DNA of 42,732 nt from Moritella sp. (lineage in GTDB: Bacteria; Pseudomonadota; Gammaproteobacteria; Enterobacterales; Moritellaceae), in contig NZ_JABSQR010000041.1 of NCBI RefSeq assembly GCF_013215705.1, positions 1 to 42,732 on the forward strand, in the 5' to 3' direction. Positions 24,536-33,278 of this stretch are shown here, piece by piece (position 1 is the first letter of the stretch; each line of letters begins with the position of its first letter). The position numbers were made by a program, and so were the translations under genes. The notes under the pieces were generated by a model that was given only the letters and a program-made list of their open reading frames with translations, ran no database searches and was not told the origin of the DNA.

Positions 24536-24683
24536 GCAGATTAATTTATCGTAATGAAAATGGTATTAAATAGCTTAGCTAGTGAGTCGAGAAGCGTTGA
24601 GAAATAGCAGCGTTAAAATAGAAAAGTAAAGACAGTTTCGATTTGTTCGAGGCATTCAGTTTGGTTAACAAGGAAGCTAACCG

Positions 24684-27197
24684 ATGAGTAGTAGCCAAAA
24701 TAAAGATTATATAGCAATGTGGTTTCAGGCACGTAAAGCGTTTGGGATCGGTGACCGAATGAATGTTGGGTTGTTAAATAAAACCACGGATGACATCAAT
24801 TGGTTTGAATTTTCGCACAGTAAAATGGATGGGTTAGGCGGGCTTACCACGATCTTACGTGAGCATGATTACCCGTGTAAGGATTTACCCAAAATTGCAG
24901 ACAAAATTGCACCGTCTAATTGGCAGCAAATTAAAATGCTGTTTGCTGACGGTAAGTCTAATGTCCCAAAAACAATTCGCTGGAAAGCCACATTTCCAGA
25001 TTATGCGGCGACAAATCTAGCTGATAATGACAATAGTACTCAATATAGCGATAGTACTCAATATAGCGATAGTACTCAATACAGCAATGATGCCCCTATT
25101 GTTAATATCTACTTCACTAAAGCCGAAACGCTTGAGATCAAAAAGTTAGCTAAAAAACATCGAGTCGCACTGAATATCTATCTGTTTTGGGCATTAAACA
25201 GAGCCGTTGCAGAGCAACTCCTCGCTTCTCAGCAAGATTATTACTGGCTGTACCCCGTTAATTTACGTGGCGCATTACCCAATACTCCTGACACCGGGAA
25301 TTGTTCTTCAGGTATTAATGTTCTCCTTAACAATACTATTGCCCCTCGAGATATTCAGTTACAAGTGAAGCAGAAAATCAAAGCCAAAAGTCATTGGCAG
25401 CTTTGGTGGCAGGCTCATATCGGTAAAATCATTGGAGACAAGGGCATACGTCGTATTTATCAATATGTCAGTGAACGCCAATTCTATGCTGGTTCATTTA
25501 GTTTTTTAGGTAGCTGGCCATTAAAAGATGATGATAACCCAGTTATTAATCAAGATGATATGTGGGTTTGTTGTGGAATTGGCACCAAGAATTATCCCGT
25601 CTCGACAGGTATTTTATTGTGGCATGAGCAGTTGTCCTTAGGGTTAAAGTTACACCCCTATATTGCGCAAGATATCGAGACCACAGATGGGTTAATGCAG
25701 AGTTGGAAGCAGCATCTGTTACAAGGTGATTTACTGACGACAGAAGAGACGACTGTGAGTACCTGTAGCGGTGATACTGATACAATAAGCGCAGAGGCGA
25801 CGGCTCAGGTAGTCAAATTAACCAAAACAAAGCATTCTATTAAGTTAGCAAAGGCAACACATTATAGTAAATTAAAGCAGGGGCTCGTACCTAAGTTACA
25901 GAGCCGTGTGCAGCAGGTTAAAACAAGGTTATCGCTACATTGGCAAAAGGGACCCGCATTATTTATTCGCCATAAAAAAATATCAATCCCGCTTTCAATT
26001 ATTGCCTTCACCTTTATCGGCATGACGCTGTTATCTGTTATCCGGCCGCAAAGTCAAATTAACCCTGAGATTAATCGTTTTCCATCCGTACGTTATATGG
26101 ATGTGACTTTTGACGATGCTGTGATCCCTATTTTTAGTCGTGGTATCGTTGCTGCAAAAACGCAAATAAAGCTAAATTCAGAAGTGACTGCAAGGGTTAA
26201 ATCCGTTGCTGATAACTTCACCGCGGGTGGTTATTTTAATGCTGGCGATGTGTTGTTATCGATGGATGATGAAGCATATCAACTTGAAGTGATTAAAAAG
26301 AAGCAGGCCGTGGATGGTGCATTACTCCACTTAGCTGAAGCTAAAGCAAAAGCCCATGTAGCGCGAAGTGGACTTGCGCGTAAAGCCACCCGTTTTGCCC
26401 GTCACATTCCGCAAATTAATGATGCTAAAAGTCGGGTTAAGGCGGCTGAGGCGGACTTACGTTTAGCCAATATAAAACTAGAGCGAGCGGTAATTAAAGC
26501 GCCGTTTTCTGGTCGGGTTAAAGCGGTGAGTGTTGGTCGCGGTCAATTAGTTAATTCGGGCGAAGTCATTGGTGAAATATACGCGTTAGATAAGATGCAT
26601 GTACGTCTGCCTGTTGCGGATAAATATTTAACCTTGCTGGATTTACCATTCAAAGTCACCGCATTTACGAATGATAACAATACCGAAGTTGTTGTCGCTG
26701 GTTCCAGCGTCGAACATCCTCGGGTTACCCTTTCTGTGCGCGTGAATAATAAACGCTATCAATGGCAAGGGACGATTACGGGTACGGAAGGTGGGTTAGC
26801 CGAGAATAGATTGCAGTACGTCATTGCCGAGGTATTAAACGATCCGGATCAACCGTTATATTTACAACCCGGTCGATTTGTGATTGCCGAGATAGCTGGT
26901 CGTGAGTTTGAAAAAGTGGTGATTATCCCACGTTTATCCTTGCGTAATGATAATAAAGTGTGGCTGTTGGATACCGAGCAACGTCTTAAAATTGCCAGGG
27001 TTGAGGTGCTTCATCAAGGTAAAGAGCAGGTTTATATCATTGGAGGGTTGAATGCAGGCGATAAACTGATATTAACCCCGCTTGATGTTGCCGTAGATGG
27101 CATGAAGTTGAATGTGATCAGCTTAGACTTAGACTTAGACCTCGATCTAGAAAGTGCGCTGCATAATGCCACTGCGCAAATTGAGGTGCGAGCATGA
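24684..27197 (+). CDS. Condensation-fold domain fused to HlyD-type RND adaptor
   Basis: The 837-residue chimera spans the inner membrane. Residues 1-350 resemble a chloramphenicol-acetyltransferase/condensation fold: SHSKMDGLGG (H45, D49, G50) corresponds to HHxxxDG, keeping the second, catalytic histidine but with Ser for the first. The motif lies only 45 residues from the start, against about 135 in the free-standing enzyme downstream, so the N-terminal subdomain seems missing. A basic linker (380-430) and a membrane helix (433-452) follow. A periplasmic adaptor comes next, with lipoyl halves (VTARVKSVADNFTAGGYFNA and IKAPFSGRVKAVSVGRGQLV), a helical hairpin and beta barrel. Its stop overlaps the RND gene by four bases. 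AAGGA precedes the ATG. Confidence 0.85.
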   Translation: MSSSQNKDYIAMWFQARKAFGIGDRMNVGLLNKTTDDINWFEFSHSKMDGLGGLTTILREHDYPCKDLPKIADKIAPSNWQQIKMLFADGKSNVPKTIRWKATFPDYAATNLADNDNSTQYSDSTQYSDSTQYSNDAPIVNIYFTKAETLEIKKLAKKHRVALNIYLFWALNRAVAEQLLASQQDYYWLYPVNLRGALPNTPDTGNCSSGINVLLNNTIAPRDIQLQVKQKIKAKSHWQLWWQAHIGKIIGDKGIRRIYQYVSERQFYAGSFSFLGSWPLKDDDNPVINQDDMWVCCGIGTKNYPVSTGILLWHEQLSLGLKLHPYIAQDIETTDGLMQSWKQHLLQGDLLTTEETTVSTCSGDTDTISAEATAQVVKLTKTKHSIKLAKATHYSKLKQGLVPKLQSRVQQVKTRLSLHWQKGPALFIRHKKISIPLSIIAFTFIGMTLLSVIRPQSQINPEINRFPSVRYMDVTFDDAVIPIFSRGIVAAKTQIKLNSEVTARVKSVADNFTAGGYFNAGDVLLSMDDEAYQLEVIKKKQAVDGALLHLAEAKAKAHVARSGLARKATRFARHIPQINDAKSRVKAAEADLRLANIKLERAVIKAPFSGRVKAVSVGRGQLVNSGEVIGEIYALDKMHVRLPVADKYLTLLDLPFKVTAFTNDNNTEVVVAGSSVEHPRVTLSVRVNNKRYQWQGTITGTEGGLAENRLQYVIAEVLNDPDQPLYLQPGRFVIAEIAGREFEKVVIIPRLSLRNDNKVWLLDTEQRLKIARVEVLHQGKEQVYIIGGLNAGDKLILTPLDVAVDGMKLNVISLDLDLDLDLESALHNATAQIEVRA
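25033..25086 (+). repeat. Three 18-base tandem repeats inside the fusion gene
   Basis: The unit ATAGTACTCAATATAGCG occurs three times in a row, the third with two changes. It encodes the six-residue repeat DSTQYS at about residues 116-134. The length is a multiple of three, so slippage would change linker length but not the frame. Confidence 0.85.
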
Positions 27198-30100
27198 GAG
27201 CCTTAATCACTTGGTTTGCCAAAAATAAGGTAGCGGCAAATCTGATCATGATGGTGATTATCGCACTTGGTTGTCTAGCATTACCTGAAACTCGTAAAGA
27301 GCTAATCCCCGGCGTGTCATTAGAGCGTATTGCGATCTCGACATTGTATCCCGGTGCCGGCCCCCGAGAAGTGGAAGCCCTTGTCTGTACCCGTATCGAA
27401 GCCGTTGTATATGATATTGCCGGGACGCTCGATTTAACATCCTTCGCGAGTTCAGGATCTTGCTATACCACCATTGATATTGCCGATGGTTATAGTACCA
27501 AAGCGGTATTGGATGAAGTTAAATCAAGAATTGAAAGCATACACTCATTTCCTGAAGAGGTCGCAAAGCCTGTTATCAGTGAATTGATTGAACGTTATCG
27601 GGTTGCAAAACTGATTATTTCAGGTGCCGGTGATGAGTGGGCATTAAAGCGATTGGCAGAAAACATTCGGTTAGATTTACTCGAAGATCCGGTTATTTCG
27701 GTGATTGAGTTACAAAACGCTAGACCTTACGAGATCAGTATCGCTTTATCAGAAGACAGTTTGGCACAATATAACTTAAAGTTCGAAGATGTGGTTAATA
27801 CGTTAAAAGCCACTGCGCTTGATTTACCCGGCGGTAGTCTAGCGACAGAGCAGGGTGATATATTGATCCAAACCTTAGGTCAGATTGAAAGTGCGGATGA
27901 CTTTGCCAGTATTATTTTACAAGCGAATGAAGACGGTGGCCGGATCTTACTCAGTGATATTGCCACTATTCACGATGGCTTTCGGGATGAGGGCACAATG
28001 GCTCAGCTTGATGGTCAACGGGCGGTATCGTTAGATGTTTATCGTGTGGGCGACCAGAACATTATTGAGGTTGCGGAGGTGATAAATAAATACGTAAAAT
28101 CGCCAGCAACCTATTTGCCTGAAGGGATCAGTTTGTATGTTTGGCAAGACGATTCTAAGTTGTTCATGAGCCGTATCGATTTATTGGTTGGCAATGTGTT
28201 TAGCGGTTTGTGTTTATTGTTTGTCATCTTATTGTTGTTTTTAAACTGGCGTTTATCGTTTTGGGTCAGTTTAGGAATCCCTATTTCGTTTATGGGGGCG
28301 TTTTGGTTGTTACCTGTGTTTGATGGTTCAATCAATATCATCTCTTTATTTGCATTTTTACTGGTGCTCGGCATTGTGGTTGATGATGCGATTGTCGTCG
28401 GCGAAAGTATTTACACCGAGCAAGCAGCAGGTAATAAAGGCGTGGAAGGTGCGATTGAGGGGGCTTATAAAGTATCGAAGCCCATTACCTTTGCCATTAT
28501 AACCAGTGTCATTGCCTTTATGCCGTTGCTGTTTTTACCTGGGCCTGAAGGTAAACTCATGCAGGTTATTCCTGTGGTTGTCATTACCACGCTATTATTT
28601 TCATTGTTTGAATCGTTGTTTATTTTACCTGCGCATTTAAGCTATCAACCCGCTGACAAGGCTATTAATTCTGCTGAAAGCCAGCTTAATCAGAACCTTA
28701 AAATGATTGGCGGGCGATTAGAAGGGATCCAAACCAAGTTTTCTGCCGCGTTAGAAATGTTCGTTATCCGTCAATATAAACCCTTTCTAGACCATGTCTT
28801 ACACTGGCGTTGGAGTTATATTCTGGGATTTTTAGGGTTGTTTTTTATTTCGTTAACGTTACTTTCCAGTGGTTGGTTACGTACGGTATTATTTTCGACC
28901 ATTGAAGGTGATATTGCCTATGCCAATGTCACTTTTGCTGAAGGCAGTAATCCGCAGAAGACCAAACTTGCCTTGTTAAAGATTGAAAAAGAAGCCTTGC
29001 AGTTACAGCAAAAGTTGACGGATGAGAAGGGTATTTCTGCGATTGCTCATGTGTATTCAGTTGTGGCACCGACAAGTAAGTATTCACGCGAATCACAAGC
29101 GACAGCGGATGATCATATTGGCCGAGTATATCTGGAGTTATCGGTATCGAACGACCGGGTAATGTCTGGTCATGACATCATTAGTCACTGGCGTGAGCGG
29201 GTTGGTGAAATTGAAGACAGTATTGAACTAAGCTTTGTCTCTGATCTTACCCCGCCAAGTGCTGATATCAATATTGAGTTGTCGAGTCGTAATTTAGCTG
29301 ATTTAGCGCTGCAAGCTGACGCATTAAAGCAAGTTTTAGCCAGGTTTGAAGGTGTATATGATATCCAAGATTCGCAACAGCGTAGTTCACGGCAAGTTCA
29401 GCTTGCGCTAAAGCCTGTCGCACGCGATATGGGACTGACATTAAGCGCACTTGGGCAGCAAGTCCAGCAGGCTTATTTAGGTGTTGAAGTACAAAGCATG
29501 CCACGTGGTGAAGATGAAGTGAAAGTGAAGGTGAGTTATCCAAAAGCGGCGACCAGCTCACTGTGGCATTTAGAGAATATGCACATTCAACTACCAAGTG
29601 GTGAAGGCGTCCCGCTGTTTACCATTGCCGATGTGAGTTATCAATCGGCAGAGCATAATATTAAACGTTATGAACGCAATCGGGTTATTTCTGTTTCTGC
29701 ATTTGTCGATCCGGGTAAAAATAGCACTAAGGCTGTTATCGCTGAGCTAGAAGCTGGATTTTTACAGCAATTAACCGAGACCACTGCGGTTAATTGGTCG
29801 AAAGCCGGTAAGCAGAAAAGTATTGTCGAGTTTGTGGATATTTTAACAAGCAGTTACTTATTAGCGTTAATCGCGATGTACTTAGTGATGGCCATTTTAT
29901 TTAGTTCTTATACACAACCATTGCTGGTTATGTTTGCGATCCCTTTTGGTCTGGTTGGTTCTTTGTTAGGGCATTTGTTGTTAGGGGTTGATGTTACCTT
30001 GTGGTCATTTATTGGCATGGTTGCAGTGAGCGGGATCGTCGTGAATGACAACTTAGTTCTGATTGATTATATCAATGAAAAACGCAGTAAAGGCATGTCA

Positions 30101-30481
30101 TTAGAAATGGCGATCACCAGTGCGGGCGTGCGGCGTTTCCGTCCCATTATTCTTACGTCGTTAACTACATTTATTGGTTTAGTACCGATAATGAGTGAAA
30201 CCAGTTTACAAGCACAATTCTTGATCCCAATGGCGATATCATTGGCCTTTGGCGTACTCTTTGCGACGCTGGTCAGTTTGTTATTGGTGCCCGCAGTGTA
30301 TTTATTGAACCAGGATATTGTTGTTGCACTAACCACATTAGTGTCGAAAAAATCAATAGTTAAAATCCAAGGATTTGATGATTGTAGTAATAGTAATAGT
30401 AATAGTAATAGTAATAGAAATAGAAATAGAAATAGTAATAAGGATCTACCTGATAACCGAGCTGCAGATAGCGCGGCATAA
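27194..30481 (+). CDS. RND-family efflux pump, AcrB-like
   Basis: This 1095-residue inner-membrane antiporter should drive export through the periplasm with the adaptor encoded just before it. The first helix is at 12-30. A large periplasmic loop is followed by the helix bundle with LGIVVDDAIVVGES (proton-relay aspartates) and FAIITSVIAFMPLLFLPG. The second half has GIVVNDNLVLIDYINEKR and PIILTSLTTFIGLVPIM. No outer-membrane channel gene lies in the window, so a TolC elsewhere is expected. The start overlaps the adaptor stop (ATGA). The C-terminus ends in a low-complexity NS/NR repeat. The cargo is probably the operon's product rather than drugs, by context only. Confidence 0.93.
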   Translation: MRALITWFAKNKVAANLIMMVIIALGCLALPETRKELIPGVSLERIAISTLYPGAGPREVEALVCTRIEAVVYDIAGTLDLTSFASSGSCYTTIDIADGYSTKAVLDEVKSRIESIHSFPEEVAKPVISELIERYRVAKLIISGAGDEWALKRLAENIRLDLLEDPVISVIELQNARPYEISIALSEDSLAQYNLKFEDVVNTLKATALDLPGGSLATEQGDILIQTLGQIESADDFASIILQANEDGGRILLSDIATIHDGFRDEGTMAQLDGQRAVSLDVYRVGDQNIIEVAEVINKYVKSPATYLPEGISLYVWQDDSKLFMSRIDLLVGNVFSGLCLLFVILLLFLNWRLSFWVSLGIPISFMGAFWLLPVFDGSINIISLFAFLLVLGIVVDDAIVVGESIYTEQAAGNKGVEGAIEGAYKVSKPITFAIITSVIAFMPLLFLPGPEGKLMQVIPVVVITTLLFSLFESLFILPAHLSYQPADKAINSAESQLNQNLKMIGGRLEGIQTKFSAALEMFVIRQYKPFLDHVLHWRWSYILGFLGLFFISLTLLSSGWLRTVLFSTIEGDIAYANVTFAEGSNPQKTKLALLKIEKEALQLQQKLTDEKGISAIAHVYSVVAPTSKYSRESQATADDHIGRVYLELSVSNDRVMSGHDIISHWRERVGEIEDSIELSFVSDLTPPSADINIELSSRNLADLALQADALKQVLARFEGVYDIQDSQQRSSRQVQLALKPVARDMGLTLSALGQQVQQAYLGVEVQSMPRGEDEVKVKVSYPKAATSSLWHLENMHIQLPSGEGVPLFTIADVSYQSAEHNIKRYERNRVISVSAFVDPGKNSTKAVIAELEAGFLQQLTETTAVNWSKAGKQKSIVEFVDILTSSYLLALIAMYLVMAILFSSYTQPLLVMFAIPFGLVGSLLGHLLLGVDVTLWSFIGMVAVSGIVVNDNLVLIDYINEKRSKGMSLEMAITSAGVRRFRPIILTSLTTFIGLVPIMSETSLQAQFLIPMAISLAFGVLFATLVSLLLVPAVYLLNQDIVVALTTLVSKKSIVKIQGFDDCSNSNSNSNSNRNRNRNSNKDLPDNRAADSAA
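30384..30440 (+). repeat. Hexanucleotide repeat at the 3' end of the RND gene
   Basis: Repeats of AGTAAT and then AGAAAT encode an Asn-Ser/Asn-Arg tail (NSNSNSNSNRNRNRNSN). The unit is six bases, so copy-number change alters tail length without a frameshift. A similar short hexamer tract (TTAGAC, encoding LDLDLDLDLE) lies at 27123-27150, close to the end of the preceding gene. Confidence 0.85.
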
Positions 30482-30506
30482 CCGTCTTAGAGTTCAAGGA
30501 GGAACG

Positions 30507-31772
30507 ATGGCGTTTAAACGTAAACTTTCACCAATAGAGCGTTTTTATATTAGTTGTGATGATTTTAATGCCGAAGAAACGGCTACCTGTGTTGTTAATC
30601 AAATGGTACTTGAAGGCCAAGGGGATATCGACATACCGGCTTGGCAAAAAGCGGTAACCCAAGCTTCAGAGGCGCTGCAAGGCACGCGTTTTAGACTATC
30701 AGGCAAACTGGGATTTAGTCACTGGGCTGATGCCGGAAAAACTACACAGCTGGAAGTTATCCGTGGCTTAAATTGGGATGGCATGAGTGATAACGCCGCG
30801 CCATTTTTAAATCGTCCCTTAGATGTAAAAACCAGTACCGGTTGTGAAGTCTTATTAGTACTCGGTGAGGACAGTGGTAAACATCACATTATTTTTAGAA
30901 CGCATCATGCCGTGATGGATGGGCGAGGCACCAAAATATTTGCAGATGAAGTACTGCGCGCGTTGCGCCAGCAGTCACTCCATGGTGACAATAGCTTTGT
31001 TCGCGATGTTGATTTAGCTAAATCTGTGACCACAGTCCCGGGTGGAAAAGTCAATGATACTGTGACTGCGCCGACAGGTATTCCCCTTGGACAAGACTTT
31101 GGGTCTTCTTGGCTGCGTAGAACGCTGCCTGGTAGTTATAAGCAAGTTTTAGCCAACGCGGGTATTAGTATTGCCAAATTAGCCAACCTCTATTCAGATT
31201 CGGCAGTACGTATTCAATTACCTGTTGATCTCCGTATGCATGACACTGATATTGTCTCAACCGGTAATTTAACCGGCGGGTTATTAATGCAGGTATCGGC
31301 AGAGACGACAACGGCGAGTTGGGCGCAGCAAATTAAGTTGAAAATAGCAGAAAATGAACACGCAAGGATGCCTCAGTTTGCCGGTATACCGACGTTAAAT
31401 GCACTAAATTGGGTGCCATTGGCTTGGATGAAAAAATTTAATGACAAACTCGCATTAAAGCGCCAACAAACAGGACAGTACCGTACTTCCGGCATTATTT
31501 CTAATCTCGGTTTCCTGAACGTGGAAGAATACAGCGCCGCAGGCTTTAGTTGCACGAGTGTGTTTTTCATTCCACCTTACTTTAATACTACTGCGCTGTT
31601 TTTAGTGCTAGCCGGCAACAAAGATTCTGTTGAAGTTATTCTGCGTATTCCACACCAGCTCAGTAGTAATGGCCGTGCTGAACATGCGTTATCGCAAATA
31701 TGTCATGGTATTTGTTTTGGACATGAACAAAATATCAATAGCGATGAATACTCACTTAAGCAGGTGAGTTAA
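30507..31772 (+). CDS. Free-standing condensation-fold acyltransferase
   Basis: The protein has 421 residues. RTHHAVMDGRG, near residue 132, is an intact HHxxxDG active site of the condensation/CAT superfamily, as in NRPS condensation domains, PapA5 and wax-ester synthases. The start SPIERFYISCDDF also fits PapA-like enzymes. It likely joins an acyl group to an amine or alcohol made by the neighbours. AAGGAGG four bases before the ATG is the strongest ribosome binding site in the operon. A longer frame opening at 30375 only reads through hexamer repeats and is rejected. It lies 25 bases behind the RND gene and is the last clear gene of the operon. Confidence 0.83.
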   Translation: MAFKRKLSPIERFYISCDDFNAEETATCVVNQMVLEGQGDIDIPAWQKAVTQASEALQGTRFRLSGKLGFSHWADAGKTTQLEVIRGLNWDGMSDNAAPFLNRPLDVKTSTGCEVLLVLGEDSGKHHIIFRTHHAVMDGRGTKIFADEVLRALRQQSLHGDNSFVRDVDLAKSVTTVPGGKVNDTVTAPTGIPLGQDFGSSWLRRTLPGSYKQVLANAGISIAKLANLYSDSAVRIQLPVDLRMHDTDIVSTGNLTGGLLMQVSAETTTASWAQQIKLKIAENEHARMPQFAGIPTLNALNWVPLAWMKKFNDKLALKRQQTGQYRTSGIISNLGFLNVEEYSAAGFSCTSVFFIPPYFNTTALFLVLAGNKDSVEVILRIPHQLSSNGRAEHALSQICHGICFGHEQNINSDEYSLKQVS

Positions 31773-31879
31773 TGAATAGGAACTTGATTTATATAGGGGG
31801 TCGTCAGCCGACTTTTATCAGCAAATCATGGCTAACCTTGTCGCGGCTGGGTTCTAGCGTATTTTGGAGGACGAACTAG
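31772..31879 (+). CDS. Possible coupled 35-residue peptide or gene remnant
   Basis: The ATG overlaps the stop of the preceding gene (TAATG), and AGGTGA lies just upstream, so reinitiation is likely. It encodes a basic, mildly hydrophobic 35-residue peptide starting MNRNLIYIGGRQP. It might be the stump of a longer deleted gene, or not be translated at all. I do not recognise it. Confidence 0.25.
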   Translation: MNRNLIYIGGRQPTFISKSWLTLSRLGSSVFWRTN

Positions 31880-31894
31880 GGTAGTAATGGCGGA

Positions 31895-32737
31895 CTAACA
31901 TGCGTTTTTAAAGCGTTGCGATTTGAGGATCATTTTTTGTGCCGTATATGCTTCATTTAGTAATTTGCTGAGCTGTGGAATATTCGTATCCCATTCAATC
32001 AAGGTCGGAATTGTGTTGCAATGCTGTAAGTAATACTCAAATAGCTGCCATACTTCTGGTGTTACTTTTTGGCCATGTTCTTGGTCGAAGGTGATGCGGT
32101 TATTTTTTAATAGTTTATTGCTACCAGAGAGGTGGATCTCGCTAACGATATGGCTTGGTATCGATGCTAAGTAATCATAAGGGTTGAATTCAAGCTGGTG
32201 ACTACTGATATGAACATTGTTAATATCGAGTAATATTGTACAGTTGGTGGCGGCTTGTAACTCGGTTAAAAAGACGGCTTCTGTTAGGGTATTTTTTTTG
32301 TTTTTGCTATAACAGGCTGGATTTTCGATTGCAATTGCTTGGCCTAAAATTTGTTGAATTTTCTCTATACGCCCAATAACATGCTTTAAGTTCTCTTCTG
32401 TATAGGAGACTGGCGACGCATCGCTATAATGCTGGCCAGCAATTGAACTCCACCCTAAATGCTCTGATATACAAAATGGCTGATAACGGTCAACCAGTTT
32501 TTTAATGTTATGAATATGGATGGTATCAAGCAGCTCATGCGAAGAGAGTGCTAAGCCGACACCGTGTAAACTGATAGGGTAGCGATCACTGGCTTTATCT
32601 AAGTAATAAGTTGCCTCTGAATTAGTCTCAAAGTGATTTTCACTGTGAACTTCTAGCCAGCCTATATCCACTTGGGTATTGGTGAGTTGCTCATAATGCG
32701 CTGGACGCATTCCGATCCCAACTAAATTATCTAACAT
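31895..32737 (-). CDS. MNIO (DUF692) family enzyme
   Basis: The multinuclear non-heme iron oxidative enzymes, formerly DUF692, modify cysteines or backbones of small peptides (MbnB in methanobactin and bufferin pathways are known members). The 280 residues show the TIM-barrel metal ligands: WLEVHSENHF, ISLHGVGLAL, ISEHLGWS, AIENPACYS, LLDINNVHIS and EIHLSG, then LIEWDTNIP. Members normally sit beside a DUF2282 precursor and a DUF2063 partner. Neither is visible here, so this copy looks orphan. Upstream only doubtful small frames exist. The start MLDNLVGIGMRPAHY matches the family. It is convergent with the GH3/RND operon. Confidence 0.88.
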   Translation of the reverse strand: MLDNLVGIGMRPAHYEQLTNTQVDIGWLEVHSENHFETNSEATYYLDKASDRYPISLHGVGLALSSHELLDTIHIHNIKKLVDRYQPFCISEHLGWSSIAGQHYSDASPVSYTEENLKHVIGRIEKIQQILGQAIAIENPACYSKNKKNTLTEAVFLTELQAATNCTILLDINNVHISSHQLEFNPYDYLASIPSHIVSEIHLSGSNKLLKNNRITFDQEHGQKVTPEVWQLFEYYLQHCNTIPTLIEWDTNIPQLSKLLNEAYTAQKMILKSQRFKNAC

Positions 32738-32902
32738 AAAGTTGTCCTATGTTTAAATACGCCTTTGAAATTCTGTGCGTTATTGAAAGGAGTATGGGTA
32801 AGGTTTTATGGTTTTGCAAAGTAAATCACACTCAATCTTGTAAGGTATTGAGAGTTGCATTGTATGAGGTGAAGAAAATGAATGTTTGGTCACGATATGA
32901 AA

Positions 32903-32934
32903 AAGCCTTAACGTAGTCAATCTCGTTAAGGCTT
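32903..32934 (-). terminator. Terminator of the nrdAB-yfaE operon
   Basis: AAGCCTTAACG and CGTTAAGGCTT form a perfect 11-base stem. On the minus strand a short T run follows, about 80 bases behind the yfaE stop. Between it and the MNIO gene start lie about 165 bases without a convincing gene. Confidence 0.75.
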
Positions 32935-33014
32935 GTTATTTTCGGGGCGTTAATACTTGGTAATGTATAAGTGTCGAGTATATTATGCTGCAACCGTTAT
33001 ATACCCAAGTTACT

Positions 33015-33278
33015 TTATATCATCGCTGTCACGGTAAGTTTAATATCACTATCTGCTTTGCAGCAACAAGGTAATATCGAACCGGGTGCCACTGTGGCTA
33101 ACGGATCCGTTGTATAAGTAACCGTGCCGGAAATTAGTGGTGTTCGGCAAGCGCCACAATAACCCTGGCGGCACTGGTATTCAATTTGATGTCCTGTACG
33201 CTCAAGGGTATCGAGCAGAGAGCTATCTTGGCTTGAAACCTGAAAGCTCCCTGAATCAGTGGTCAGCGTAATCGGCAT
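33015..33278 (-). CDS. yfaE: 2Fe-2S ferredoxin for ribonucleotide reductase maintenance
   Basis: YfaE supplies electrons and helps to build the diferric-tyrosyl radical cofactor of NrdB. The 87 residues have the plant-type ferredoxin cysteines CRQGYCGAC and a fourth in LPCCCKA. The start ATG overlaps the nrdB stop (TAATG), so the two are translationally coupled. The usual order nrdA-nrdB-yfaE is kept. Confidence 0.93.
   Translation of the reverse strand: MPITLTTDSGSFQVSSQDSSLLDTLERTGHQIEYQCRQGYCGACRTPLISGTVTYTTDPLATVAPGSILPCCCKADSDIKLTVTAMI

Noticed and set aside
25033-30440. Tandem repeats as phase-variation switches
   Set aside because: All units are multiples of three bases, so slippage cannot cause a frameshift; only length variation is possible.
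30375-30506. N-terminal extension of the free-standing condensation enzyme
   Set aside because: It only reads hexamer repeats as V-I and E-I runs. A strong AAGGAGG site precedes the ATG at 30507.
32794-32916. 40-codon + strand frame as a peptide precursor for the MNIO enzyme
   Set aside because: The GGAG is one base from the ATG, too close, and the end of the frame runs into the operon terminator. Only two cysteines are present and no leader-like region is seen.
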